From assembly GCF_011250515.1 (NCBI RefSeq), contig NZ_JAANOP010000005.1, positions 2,877-66,876 of the forward strand: DNA of 64,000 nucleotides, written 5' to 3'. Below, piece by piece: positions 46,158 through 55,294 of this stretch. The notes under the pieces were generated by a model, which was not told where the DNA came from, made no database searches, and saw nothing but the letters and a program-made list of their open reading frames with translations. The stretch is from Aquirufa ecclesiirivi. Lineage in GTDB: Bacteria; Bacteroidota; Bacteroidia; Cytophagales; Spirosomataceae. The position numbers were made by a program, and so were the translations under genes. Within the stretch, counting starts at the first letter, position 1. Each line of letters opens with the position of its first letter.

Positions 46158-48470
46158 ATGTTCGAATTTGAAGAGGGAAAATATCTAAAACTGATTCGAT
46201 TTACCTATAAATTTCTTTTGGGTTCCACGCTGTTTGTGGTCCTGTTTATTACGGCTGTCAACTTTAATTTTCTTTGGCTGTTTGGTGGAATGCCTAGTTT
46301 ATATGAATTAGAAAATCCCAAAAGCCAAGAAGCATCTCTACTGATTTCCGAAGATGGACAAGAAATAGGTAAATATTTCAGAGAAAATAGAAATCCTGTG
46401 GAATTTGAAGATCTCTCTCCCACCATTATCAATACCTTAATGGCCACGGAAGATGCCCGTTTTACCACACACTCCGGCATTGATATGCGCTCCATGATGC
46501 GGGTCGTGTTAAGTTTGGGAACATCGGGTGGAGGAAGTACCATTTCTCAGCAGTTGGCCAAAAATCTTTTTCATACGCGCTCGGTGGAATTCGGGGAGGA
46601 TGACCCACTTTACATGGGTTTACTCATGAAAATTGGTGGTTTAAAAACAGCCATAGCTAAAGTCAAAGAGTGGATTTTAGCCATCAAATTAGAAAGACGC
46701 TACACCAAACAGGAAATTATGGCCATGTACCTCAATGAGGTGAGTTTTGGCAATAATGCCTATGGTATACAAGTGGCTTGTCGGACTTATTTCCAAAAAG
46801 ATGTAAAAACAGTTTCCTTACCAGAAGCAGCAACCTTGATAGGTTTATTACAAAACCCATCGCTTTATGATCCGCGGATAAGACCAGAAAAAACATTAGA
46901 AAGACGTAATGTGGTTTTGGGTCAATTAGCCAAATACGATTATGTGCTGGAAGATGACGCTCGTAGCATGATGGAGAGTCCTTTGAATCTCAAGTTTAAA
47001 GTAGAAAACCAAAATACAGGTGCCGCTCCTTATTTCAGAGAAAGTATCCGTAAACAGATATTATCTGTCATCAAAGAAATCAATGCTGACCGTCCGGAAG
47101 ACCAGCAAATCAACTTATATACCTCTGGATTACGCATTTATACCAGTATAGACTCTCGCATGCAAAAATATGCGGAAGAGTCCATCCAAGAGCATATGAA
47201 AGCCGAGCAGAGCCTTTTTTATTCGCATTGGAGAGGAAGAAACCCTTGGGTGAATGAAGAAATGAAAGAAATCAAAGGTTTCTTGAAAGATGCCATGAAA
47301 CGTACCGACCGTTACCGTGAATTAATGACAGCTTACAATAATGATGAATTCAAGGTGTGGGAAGAATTGAATAAAAAAGTAAAAATGACTGTATTCTCCT
47401 ACCAAGGGGATATTGATACCACGATGAGTTCCATGGATTCCTTAAATTACTACAAGCGGATTTTAAATTGCGGTTTTATGGCCATGGACCCAACCAACGG
47501 CCACGTGAAGGCTTGGATTGGAGGCATCAATTATAAATACTTTAAGTTTGACCACATTACCCAAAGTAAAAGGCAGCCCGGCTCAACCTTCAAACCCTTT
47601 GTGTATGGTGCAGCTATTGAAAATGAGATTGCCACTCCCTGTGATGAGTTGATCGATGAACCGGTGACTTTTGGAGAAGAAGATGGACTTACCAATGGAA
47701 CATGGACACCTCAAAACTCCGATGGAAAATATAGTTATGAAAAGCTCAAATTGAGAAGAGCCATGGCCTTATCCATCAATACCATTTCTGCCAAATTAAT
47801 GAAAGAAATGGGACCACAGAAAATTGCTGAATTTGCACATAAAGCAGGGATTTCCAGCGCCCTGTATGAAGGCCCTTCCCTTTGCTTAGGAGCCTCAGAA
47901 GTATCTGTATTTGAGCAAGTGTCTGCCTATAGCACTTTTGCGAACGCAGGCGAGCGAATTGAGCCTATTTTGATCTTGAAAATCACTGATAAGGTAGGAA
48001 ATGTTCTGCGTGAATTCTCTCCAACGGCCAAAGCAGCCATAAAACCTGAAACGGCCTACCTCATGACCTACATGCTACAAGGTGCTGTGCAGGAACCTGG
48101 TGGAACCGCAGAAGGATTAAAAAGAACTTCCATTGTGGCAGGTAATGAAATTGGTGCCAAAACAGGTACAACTTCCAACTATTCCGATGGCTGGTTCATG
48201 GGAGTAACCCAGAAACTAGTGGCGGGTGTATGGGTCGGTGGAGATGACCGAAGCATCCACTTTAGATCATTAGCCCTGGGTCAAGGAGCTAAAATGGCCA
48301 TGCCTGCTTATGCCAAATTCATGGAAAAAGTTTATTCCGACCAATCTTTAGCCATAGAAGGCTATCGAAAAATGCCTTTCCTGAAGCCCGAAAAATTTGT
48401 GTTCGATTTCACCTGTAGTGGAAAAGTGGACATCGATTCTACGGCTGTTCAAAATACCAATGTTCAATAA
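46158..48470 (+). CDS. Bifunctional penicillin-binding protein 1A (transglycosylase/transpeptidase)
   Basis: A 770-residue class A PBP. An N-terminal membrane helix (FLLGSTLFVVLFITAVNFNFLWLFGG) precedes the GT51 domain with the catalytic glutamate E98 in ATEDARFTTHSGID and GGSTISQQLAKNLF. The transpeptidase has SxxK at 476-479 (STFK), SxN (SINTISAKL) and KTG (GAKTGTTSNYSDGWF). It makes and cross-links peptidoglycan. The start lies one base after porW and the stop one base before a heme-VCBS gene, so the three form a tight operon. Confidence 0.95.
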   Translation: MFEFEEGKYLKLIRFTYKFLLGSTLFVVLFITAVNFNFLWLFGGMPSLYELENPKSQEASLLISEDGQEIGKYFRENRNPVEFEDLSPTIINTLMATEDARFTTHSGIDMRSMMRVVLSLGTSGGGSTISQQLAKNLFHTRSVEFGEDDPLYMGLLMKIGGLKTAIAKVKEWILAIKLERRYTKQEIMAMYLNEVSFGNNAYGIQVACRTYFQKDVKTVSLPEAATLIGLLQNPSLYDPRIRPEKTLERRNVVLGQLAKYDYVLEDDARSMMESPLNLKFKVENQNTGAAPYFRESIRKQILSVIKEINADRPEDQQINLYTSGLRIYTSIDSRMQKYAEESIQEHMKAEQSLFYSHWRGRNPWVNEEMKEIKGFLKDAMKRTDRYRELMTAYNNDEFKVWEELNKKVKMTVFSYQGDIDTTMSSMDSLNYYKRILNCGFMAMDPTNGHVKAWIGGINYKYFKFDHITQSKRQPGSTFKPFVYGAAIENEIATPCDELIDEPVTFGEEDGLTNGTWTPQNSDGKYSYEKLKLRRAMALSINTISAKLMKEMGPQKIAEFAHKAGISSALYEGPSLCLGASEVSVFEQVSAYSTFANAGERIEPILILKITDKVGNVLREFSPTAKAAIKPETAYLMTYMLQGAVQEPGGTAEGLKRTSIVAGNEIGAKTGTTSNYSDGWFMGVTQKLVAGVWVGGDDRSIHFRSLALGQGAKMAMPAYAKFMEKVYSDQSLAIEGYRKMPFLKPEKFVFDFTCSGKVDIDSTAVQNTNVQ

Positions 48471-48471
48471 C

Positions 48472-49950
48472 ATGCGATTAATTGCCGCCTTACTTCTTTT
48501 TTCAACTGTATTTACGGCATGTCAACAAAGTGCTGAAGAAAAAAGCGAAGCTCTAGCCAAAGAGACCTGTTCCTCTTGCCATAAATTCCCTGACCCTTCT
48601 TTACTCGATAAAAAGACTTGGAAAGATGGAGTATTACCTGAAATGGGCTACAGACTAGGCATTGGGGATCGTTTCCAACTAATGACACGTATCTCCGAGG
48701 AGCAGTATCAAAGCGCCATGGCCATGGACATATATCCGCTAGATCCTAAAATCAGCGAAGAAGATTGGCAATCCGTTGTGGATTATTATGTCAAAAATGC
48801 TCCTGAAAAACCCCTTCCTCAAAAGCAACGAAGTCCTATCAGTACCTCCACCTTGCATTTTAAAGAAGAATCATACATTTCTAAGAAAGATCAACTGGGT
48901 GTCGTTATTTCACTACGCATTCACCCTGAAAAACCTGAGATTTGGGCAGGTACACGTAACCGCACGTTATGGGTCTTGGATGCCAATAAACAAGTAAAAA
49001 AGACGATTGAAACCAAAAGCCCTGTAGCGCTAACTCAAATTTTAGCCAGCAAACCCTACTTATTGGCCATTGGTAAAATGTATCCCAATGATGAAAAAAT
49101 TGGAAGCATGTATGGAATCAATACTCAAGGTAAAATGGAAGCCGAGATCGATTCACTCAAAAGACCTGTGGATATACAAATCAGTGATTTTAATAGTGAT
49201 GGAGTACAAGATTTTGTCATTTGTGAATACGGTTTTGAACGAGGTCAATTAACCTGGATTGATGGAAAAAATAAAAGTCGACATGTATTAAAAGCCCAAG
49301 CAGGAGCACGTAATGTTGTCATTAAAGATTACACCGGTGATGGAAATCCTGATTTATTGGTACTAATGGCTCAATCTCGTGAGGGCGTATCCTTATTCAT
49401 CAATAAAGGTCAAGGTATTTTTGTGGAAAAACCTTTATTACAATTTGACTCCGTATTTGGCAGTAGCTATATGGAAGTGGCAGATATCAATAAAGATGGA
49501 CATGATGATATCATTGTTTCTAATGGGGATAATGCGGATTACTCTCGTTCTAAAAAAGCCTTTCATGGAGTACATGTGTATCTAAACGACGGAAGAAATA
49601 ATTTTAAGGAAGGTTATTTTTATCCTTCTTATGGTGCTTCCAAAACGGTAGCAAGGGACTTTGATCAAGATGGGGATTTGGATTTAGCTATGATTGCCTT
49701 TTTCGCTGAAAACGACCAAGGGCGCAATGAGAACTTCCTCTATTTTCAGAATCAAGGAAATATGACCTTTCAGGTAAGTAATTTAAACATTGGAGCTGGA
49801 GGTCATTACATCTGCATGGATGCAGGTGACGTGGATAAAGACGGAGATATTGATATCGTTTTAGGGAATTACCAATTCGGTGCAGTGAAACCAGGAACCA
49901 AATTGACTCCTGGACTTCAACTGACCTATTTCAAGAATTTAATTCGCTAA
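48472..49950 (+). CDS. Monoheme c-type cytochrome-like lipoprotein with VCBS/FG-GAP repeats
   Basis: A 492-residue lipoprotein (signal MRLIAALLLFSTVFTAC, lipid C17). The heme motif CSSCH is at 33-37. A linker of about 80 residues leads to a propeller-like domain with FG-GAP/VCBS loops such as DFNSDGVQDFV, DYTGDGNPDLLV, DINKDGHDDIIV and DVDKDGDIDIVLG. It is a paralogue of 14181-15734. The ATG at 48472 follows the PBP1A stop by one base; longer starts would run inside the PBP gene. It overlaps the convergent ASPIC gene by 12 bases. The link to a PBP is unexplained; the heme is seen only as a motif. Confidence 0.82.
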   Translation: MRLIAALLLFSTVFTACQQSAEEKSEALAKETCSSCHKFPDPSLLDKKTWKDGVLPEMGYRLGIGDRFQLMTRISEEQYQSAMAMDIYPLDPKISEEDWQSVVDYYVKNAPEKPLPQKQRSPISTSTLHFKEESYISKKDQLGVVISLRIHPEKPEIWAGTRNRTLWVLDANKQVKKTIETKSPVALTQILASKPYLLAIGKMYPNDEKIGSMYGINTQGKMEAEIDSLKRPVDIQISDFNSDGVQDFVICEYGFERGQLTWIDGKNKSRHVLKAQAGARNVVIKDYTGDGNPDLLVLMAQSREGVSLFINKGQGIFVEKPLLQFDSVFGSSYMEVADINKDGHDDIIVSNGDNADYSRSKKAFHGVHVYLNDGRNNFKEGYFYPSYGASKTVARDFDQDGDLDLAMIAFFAENDQGRNENFLYFQNQGNMTFQVSNLNIGAGGHYICMDAGDVDKDGDIDIVLGNYQFGAVKPGTKLTPGLQLTYFKNLIR

Positions 49951-52900
49951 ACTGGCCCCTTTAGGTACAAATCCTTGAGCAGATCCACTTTGACTCAAGT
50001 AAGATGAGCCATAATTCCAGTTTACTTTTTGCTTCTTACCCATAAACTGGTAAGTAAAATCTTTTCCTGCTTTAGCTAAAGGAACAAAGCTTTTAACAGG
50101 TTTAAATACATACATAGTCCCTCTATTTTGGAACGCAATAAATCCTATTTGATCTTTACCCAGCTGAATACTCACCAATGATTTGGCATCACTTGGTACA
50201 AATAAACCTGAATTAGGCTGGTATCTAAATTTCCCTTTTCCATCACCCAATAACACGCCTCCATTAGAAGCATCATATCTTCCCGTGGAAACCTCATTAC
50301 CAAAATTATTTCCCACAAACAAGACATCTAAATATCCATCTTGGTTAATATCAATCACTTGCATACCATTTAAAGCCGAAACCTGAGCCATCACAGGTAA
50401 TTCATGCACCACAAATTTCCCTTTTCCTACATTTTCTATATAGACAGACGCATTTTCTGTCAAGGAAACTTTGGACGATTTCTTCTTTTCAGCATCTGTA
50501 AAAAGATCCTCTTGCTTGGCCTTACCAAAGTCTTTGTAATACACATATCGAGCACGAGTGGCATTCAATTGCTTATGTGTATCATCTTTACCAAACAATG
50601 GATAGGACTCATATAAACCTTTAGGGCCTTGGAAATAGACAAAAGGGAAAATATCGTATAGACCATTTCCATCTAAGTCTCCATGTACCATTTCTACGGG
50701 TTGTTTATTAGAAGCCCTTAAAATGGTGTTTTTGCCCATATTTCCTGCGATAAAATCCATATCGCCATCTTGGTCAAAATCAGCACTTGTAATGGATGCC
50801 CACAAACCTGTATTTTTTTCTAATCCCGTTTCATTCCATTTTTTCAATTTTGCCTTCTGGTTTTCAAATACTTGAATCGGTGCATACTCTCCAGCTAATA
50901 CCAAATCCACCCAACCATCTTGATTGACATCAGTCCAAATAGCATCACAGACCAAGGATTCTTTCAATAGTTCAGGAGCCCATTGAGCTGTTTGATCCGA
51001 AAATATAATTTGACCTGGTTTAGAATCATTTCGTAATAATCGAGAAACGGTTCCTTTAGGATATTCAAATGGTACATTTCTTCCGCTGACAAATACGTCT
51101 AAATCTCCATCACGATCAAAATCGATGGACCTAACCGCTGAATTACTTTCAAAAAAAACGGGCAAGGCGGCTACATCTAACTTGAAATTACCTTGACCAT
51201 CATTCGTGTATAGCACATCTTGAAAACTCGGTGAATTAGCCTTATCTTCTGTTCCTCCTCGGGTAATATACAAATCCAAATCCCCATCTCGATCAAAATC
51301 AGCCAATAGCGAACCCAAATCCTCCCCCATCTTTTTGGGTTGATCTATAGCCCCATCCAGTGGTTTGGAAACAAATTGGCCATTAGCTTGCTGCACATAA
51401 AAAAGTCCAGAATAAAACTTAGCCCCACCTACAAAAAAGTCCTCTAATCCATCCCCATTGATATCTCCGACCGAACAACCCGGGCCTAATTGAGATAATT
51501 TAAAAGGTGTTAATGTTTGAAAATTAAAATCGACAAAATCGTATTCTTTATGTACATCTGCCACTTGTAGGCTTTTACTTATATCTTCCAAAAGAGGCTT
51601 TTCATAATCAAACATACTTTGAATAGGCATTTTGGCTTCCCCTATTTTCACGGTCATCACCTTATTTTTACCTGGGTTTTTAATCACTTGCATGGAATCA
51701 TTCGGCCAAAAAATACGCATTTCTTTGATGGCCAATTTAGATCCTAAACCAATATGGGCAACTGTTTCTACACTAGACAAATATCCTCGATAGGGTGTAT
51801 TTTCGTAATAAAAGCGAGATCCATCCGCAAAAACACCTTCAATTTTTGCTCCAATACCTAACACATTTTTTCCTTTTCCCTCAAACTTAACCCGTAAAAA
51901 CTGTGACTTCTCTTTCTCTTGATCGATGGTATTATTTTTATAAACAAAGGCTTCATCGTTGATATTATTCACTACATAATCCAAATCACCATCATTATCC
52001 AAGTCGCCATACACCGCTCCATTAGAAAAAGACGCAATATTGATTCCCCAATTGGCACTCACATCATCAAATTTCAAGCCTCCCATATTTTTGAAGGCAT
52101 AATTATTGATTTTGATGACAGGCAATTTTTCCAGCATGATCGATTCTGATGTCAAACGCTTTGATTCTGCCTGATACGACATAAAATCCCTATCTGTAAC
52201 ATCTTTAGGGAAGCCATTGGTAATCAACAAATCACGATATCCATCATTATCAAAATCGGCTAAAGAAGGACACCAACTCCACTCCGTTTCTGCTACACCA
52301 GCCATTAAACCTATTTCTTGGAAAGGATAGGGTTGACCATTGGTTTGTTTACCGGCGTTCAACTGCAAGGTATTCCGCATATATTGGTAAGTAAAACCAT
52401 AGGTATCACTGTTCAAATAGGATTGATAATGATTTCCTGGAGCTAATTGCTTTTTACGATCATTACTTTTAGGAAGCATATCCAAAGCAACGATATCTGC
52501 CAAACCATCATTGTTGATGTCAGCTACATCATTACCCATAGCACTTAAACTGGTATGCTTAAAATAGGCCTTAGATTGATCGGTAAAAGTTCCATTCTGG
52601 TTGTTGATGTAAAGAATATCATCCGATACATAATCATTCGTAACATAGATATCTGGCCAATTATCTTGATTGATATCACAAATATTAATCCCTAAACCAA
52701 AACCTTCTAAAGTAACTCCTGCCTCTTTAGAGACATTGGTATAAACAGGGTGCTTCAATGTTTCCGACCAATCATTTCGATACAAACGATCTGTATTAGG
52801 GTAAGTACCATCATTCACTTTCGGGCGAAAAAGCGAAGGGAATTCCGTGATTTTATCCGTTAAGACATATAAATCTAAATCCCCATCTTTATCATAATCA

Positions 52901-53433
52901 AAAAATGCAGCGTGTTGGCTGTGACCAGAATCATTAATACCATATTCCACCGCCATTTCTTTGAAGGTTGGAATACCCTCTTTGATACCTTGGTTTACAA
53001 ACAATAGATTCTCCCGGTCTTTGTCGCTATTTTTCAAGGTTACTGACACATATACGTCCAGTAACCCATCACCATTGATATCCACCACACTTACCCCAGC
53101 ACACCAACGATTCTTGGTATCAATTCCCGCTTTTTTAGAGACATCTTCAAACTTCATTTCCCCTTTATTGAGGTACAAAGTTCCATTAGCTTGATTGCCA
53201 GAAAAGAACAAATCCAATAAACCATCATTATTAAAATCGCCCATTCCAACCCCGCTACCGTTGTAAAGATATTCATACTTCAAGATGCTCAAGGTGTCGT
53301 TTTCAACAATTTGATTTGAAAAATGAATGCCTGTTTGATCACTAGGCAGTAGTTCGAAAGTCGTTTTGCTTTTACAAGAAATAATTCCGAAGAAAAGCAG
53401 ACTCAAATAAAGTAGTTGTCGAGAATTCATCAT
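49939..53433 (-). CDS. Large VCBS/FG-GAP and ASPIC/UnbV lipoprotein (CRTAC1-like), locus 2
   Basis: A 1,164-residue lipoprotein (signal LLYLSLLFFGIISC). The mature part opens with FELLPSDQTGIHFSNQIVEN and YLYNGSGVGMGDFNNDG, as in the two locus-1 proteins. Calcium-loop repeats (DINGDGLLDVYV, DYDKDGDLDLYV, DFDRDGDLDLYI) flank an ASPIC/UnbV domain (YRGYLSSVETVAHIGLGS, then MRIFWPNDS) centred near residue 546. It is about 55 residues longer than the locus-1 copies, mainly through a C-terminal extension. It follows susD after a strong stem-loop. Ligand and role unknown. Confidence 0.88.
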   Translation of the reverse strand: MMNSRQLLYLSLLFFGIISCKSKTTFELLPSDQTGIHFSNQIVENDTLSILKYEYLYNGSGVGMGDFNNDGLLDLFFSGNQANGTLYLNKGEMKFEDVSKKAGIDTKNRWCAGVSVVDINGDGLLDVYVSVTLKNSDKDRENLLFVNQGIKEGIPTFKEMAVEYGINDSGHSQHAAFFDYDKDGDLDLYVLTDKITEFPSLFRPKVNDGTYPNTDRLYRNDWSETLKHPVYTNVSKEAGVTLEGFGLGINICDINQDNWPDIYVTNDYVSDDILYINNQNGTFTDQSKAYFKHTSLSAMGNDVADINNDGLADIVALDMLPKSNDRKKQLAPGNHYQSYLNSDTYGFTYQYMRNTLQLNAGKQTNGQPYPFQEIGLMAGVAETEWSWCPSLADFDNDGYRDLLITNGFPKDVTDRDFMSYQAESKRLTSESIMLEKLPVIKINNYAFKNMGGLKFDDVSANWGINIASFSNGAVYGDLDNDGDLDYVVNNINDEAFVYKNNTIDQEKEKSQFLRVKFEGKGKNVLGIGAKIEGVFADGSRFYYENTPYRGYLSSVETVAHIGLGSKLAIKEMRIFWPNDSMQVIKNPGKNKVMTVKIGEAKMPIQSMFDYEKPLLEDISKSLQVADVHKEYDFVDFNFQTLTPFKLSQLGPGCSVGDINGDGLEDFFVGGAKFYSGLFYVQQANGQFVSKPLDGAIDQPKKMGEDLGSLLADFDRDGDLDLYITRGGTEDKANSPSFQDVLYTNDGQGNFKLDVAALPVFFESNSAVRSIDFDRDGDLDVFVSGRNVPFEYPKGTVSRLLRNDSKPGQIIFSDQTAQWAPELLKESLVCDAIWTDVNQDGWVDLVLAGEYAPIQVFENQKAKLKKWNETGLEKNTGLWASITSADFDQDGDMDFIAGNMGKNTILRASNKQPVEMVHGDLDGNGLYDIFPFVYFQGPKGLYESYPLFGKDDTHKQLNATRARYVYYKDFGKAKQEDLFTDAEKKKSSKVSLTENASVYIENVGKGKFVVHELPVMAQVSALNGMQVIDINQDGYLDVLFVGNNFGNEVSTGRYDASNGGVLLGDGKGKFRYQPNSGLFVPSDAKSLVSIQLGKDQIGFIAFQNRGTMYVFKPVKSFVPLAKAGKDFTYQFMGKKQKVNWNYGSSYLSQSGSAQGFVPKGASLAN

Positions 53434-53460
53434 TTTATAATTACTAGGCTAAAATTAAAA

Positions 53461-53487
53461 AAGGTGGGAACAAGTTCCCACCTTTTT
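53461..53487 (-). terminator. Stem-loop between susD and the ASPIC gene, locus 2
   Basis: AAGGTGGGAAC (53461-53471) pairs perfectly with GTTCCCACCTT (53474-53484), with T runs on both strands. It lies 19 bases after the susD stop and 27 bases before the ASPIC start, the same place as in locus 1. Confidence 0.85.
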
Positions 53488-53506
53488 AAGAATAAAATAC
53501 AATCAA

Positions 53507-55264
53507 TTAATAACTAGGGTTCTGCTTCAAGATAGAAGATCCTTGGATATCAATTTGAGCTTGTGGGATAGGAAGATATTCCTTACCTGTAGTGAATTTA
53601 GCACCACCAAACATTGTAACTAAAATACCACCTTCGTAAGCTAGGTATGCATTTAACACTTTGCTGGCATCACCCCAACGAACTAAGTCGAAGAAACGGT
53701 GACCTTCTGTTGCTAACTCCAACATACGCTCCATTTTAAGCGCTTTCATAGCTTCATCTGCGTTAGCAAATGCTGCATAAGGAGCGATTGAATAATTTGC
53801 CTCTAACTCACCAGACTTAGCATTTCTAACAAAGCTAGCTGGGTTAGCTGCACGGTTACGAACTTGGTTGATATAACCTAAAGCAGTAGCTAAACTTCCA
53901 CCACCTTTGATTTCAGCTTCTGCAGCCATTAACAATACATCAGAAAAACGAATGATGTTATAGTTAAGCGTTGCATAACCACGTGTCCAACCAGAACCAT
54001 CAGTCAATGTGTTCTCCTGAGTTTTGTAATACACATATTTCTTAGGAGAATATGGACCTGCATAAGTTTGGTCACGAATCCAGTTTTTACCTGGGTGCTC
54101 GATCCAGTCTAAGTACTGAATACCACGACGACCGATCGTGTGGTCAATACGAGGATCCAAAGGATCTTTATCTTCAGCAAATGGTTCACTAGAAGCTAAC
54201 TTATAGTCATGTTTTACCGCATTTTCAGGGGCGTTGTATGCTGGAGCACCATTTGACTCTGACAATAATGGTAAACCATCTTTAGTACGGTAAGCATTTG
54301 CTAAAGAGAATGAAGGCTGGAAGAATCCGCAGCAGTTACCTGGACCATCAGTACCTGTATTATATGGGTAGTTCAATACGTCGAAAGCATTCGAGTTAGT
54401 AACACTACCCGAATTCATCGAAGACTGAATAGCAAATACTGCTTCTTCATTGTTATCGTTCGCTGCATTAAACACATCTTGGAATCTTGGAACCAAGCCA
54501 TATTTCTTACCATTGGTTGTTTTGCCACTAGCAATTACAGTAGTGAATAGAGCTTTAGCCTCTGCAAATTTTCCTTGGTACAACAAAGACTTAGCTAGGT
54601 AAGCACCTGCTGCCCATTTGTTAGCACGACCTGCTGAAGACTGAGTCTCAGGCAAATTATCGTATGCAAATTTAAAATCTGTATCGATTTTACCCCAAAC
54701 ATCTGGAGTATTACCTACCTTCTCGATTCCTTTACCATAATCCATTGTCTCGTCAACGTATGGAACTGAATTGAATAAGCGCTTCAATTCAAAGTAAAAG
54801 TGAGCACGTAAGAAACGAGCTTCCGCAATGATACGAGTTTTTTCTGCAGCTGAAAGAGCCTTAGACTCATTTGCTAAATTAATAGTCGCATTAGCACGCG
54901 CAATACCTTCGTATTTTGCTTGCCAAGTACCATTTACCTCTCCTTGTACTGGTGAGGTTTCATAGCGCTGCATTGGGTTAATCGCAGAAAAGTCTCCAGC
55001 ATCTGTTCCTTTGTTGTTCTCTCCACCAAGGATTGAACCCCAAAGCCAGTTGTTAGAAGCGGCTACCTGAGTAAAGTTTTTTGCTGCTAAAGCAGAATAA
55101 GCTCCAATCAAAGTACCCTCAACACCAGCCTTAGAAGTCAATTGCGCCTGAGCTAATGAGCCAGTAGGCAAAACCTCTAAAAACTGATCCTTACAAGCGA
55201 ATGTCAAGGTAAATGCCGATGCACTTACTAAGGCTAATCGTTTTAAAATATGATATTTTTTCAT
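53507..55264 (-). CDS. SusD/RagB-family nutrient-binding lipoprotein, locus 2
   Basis: A 585-residue lipoprotein with signal LALVSASAFTLTFAC. The SusD-type N-terminus (FLEVLPTGSLAQAQLTSKAGVEGTLIGAYSAL) and C-terminal helices (FSDVLLMAAEAEIKGGGSLATALGYINQVRNRA and RMLELATEGHRFFDLVRWGD) are complete. It is about 100 residues longer than the locus-1 copy and clearly not a recent duplicate of it. It lies 30 bases after susC. The substrate is not evident. Confidence 0.93.
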   Translation of the reverse strand: MKKYHILKRLALVSASAFTLTFACKDQFLEVLPTGSLAQAQLTSKAGVEGTLIGAYSALAAKNFTQVAASNNWLWGSILGGENNKGTDAGDFSAINPMQRYETSPVQGEVNGTWQAKYEGIARANATINLANESKALSAAEKTRIIAEARFLRAHFYFELKRLFNSVPYVDETMDYGKGIEKVGNTPDVWGKIDTDFKFAYDNLPETQSSAGRANKWAAGAYLAKSLLYQGKFAEAKALFTTVIASGKTTNGKKYGLVPRFQDVFNAANDNNEEAVFAIQSSMNSGSVTNSNAFDVLNYPYNTGTDGPGNCCGFFQPSFSLANAYRTKDGLPLLSESNGAPAYNAPENAVKHDYKLASSEPFAEDKDPLDPRIDHTIGRRGIQYLDWIEHPGKNWIRDQTYAGPYSPKKYVYYKTQENTLTDGSGWTRGYATLNYNIIRFSDVLLMAAEAEIKGGGSLATALGYINQVRNRAANPASFVRNAKSGELEANYSIAPYAAFANADEAMKALKMERMLELATEGHRFFDLVRWGDASKVLNAYLAYEGGILVTMFGGAKFTTGKEYLPIPQAQIDIQGSSILKQNPSY

Positions 55265-55294
55265 TTTATTTTAATTTAAATTGGCTTTCGCGGA

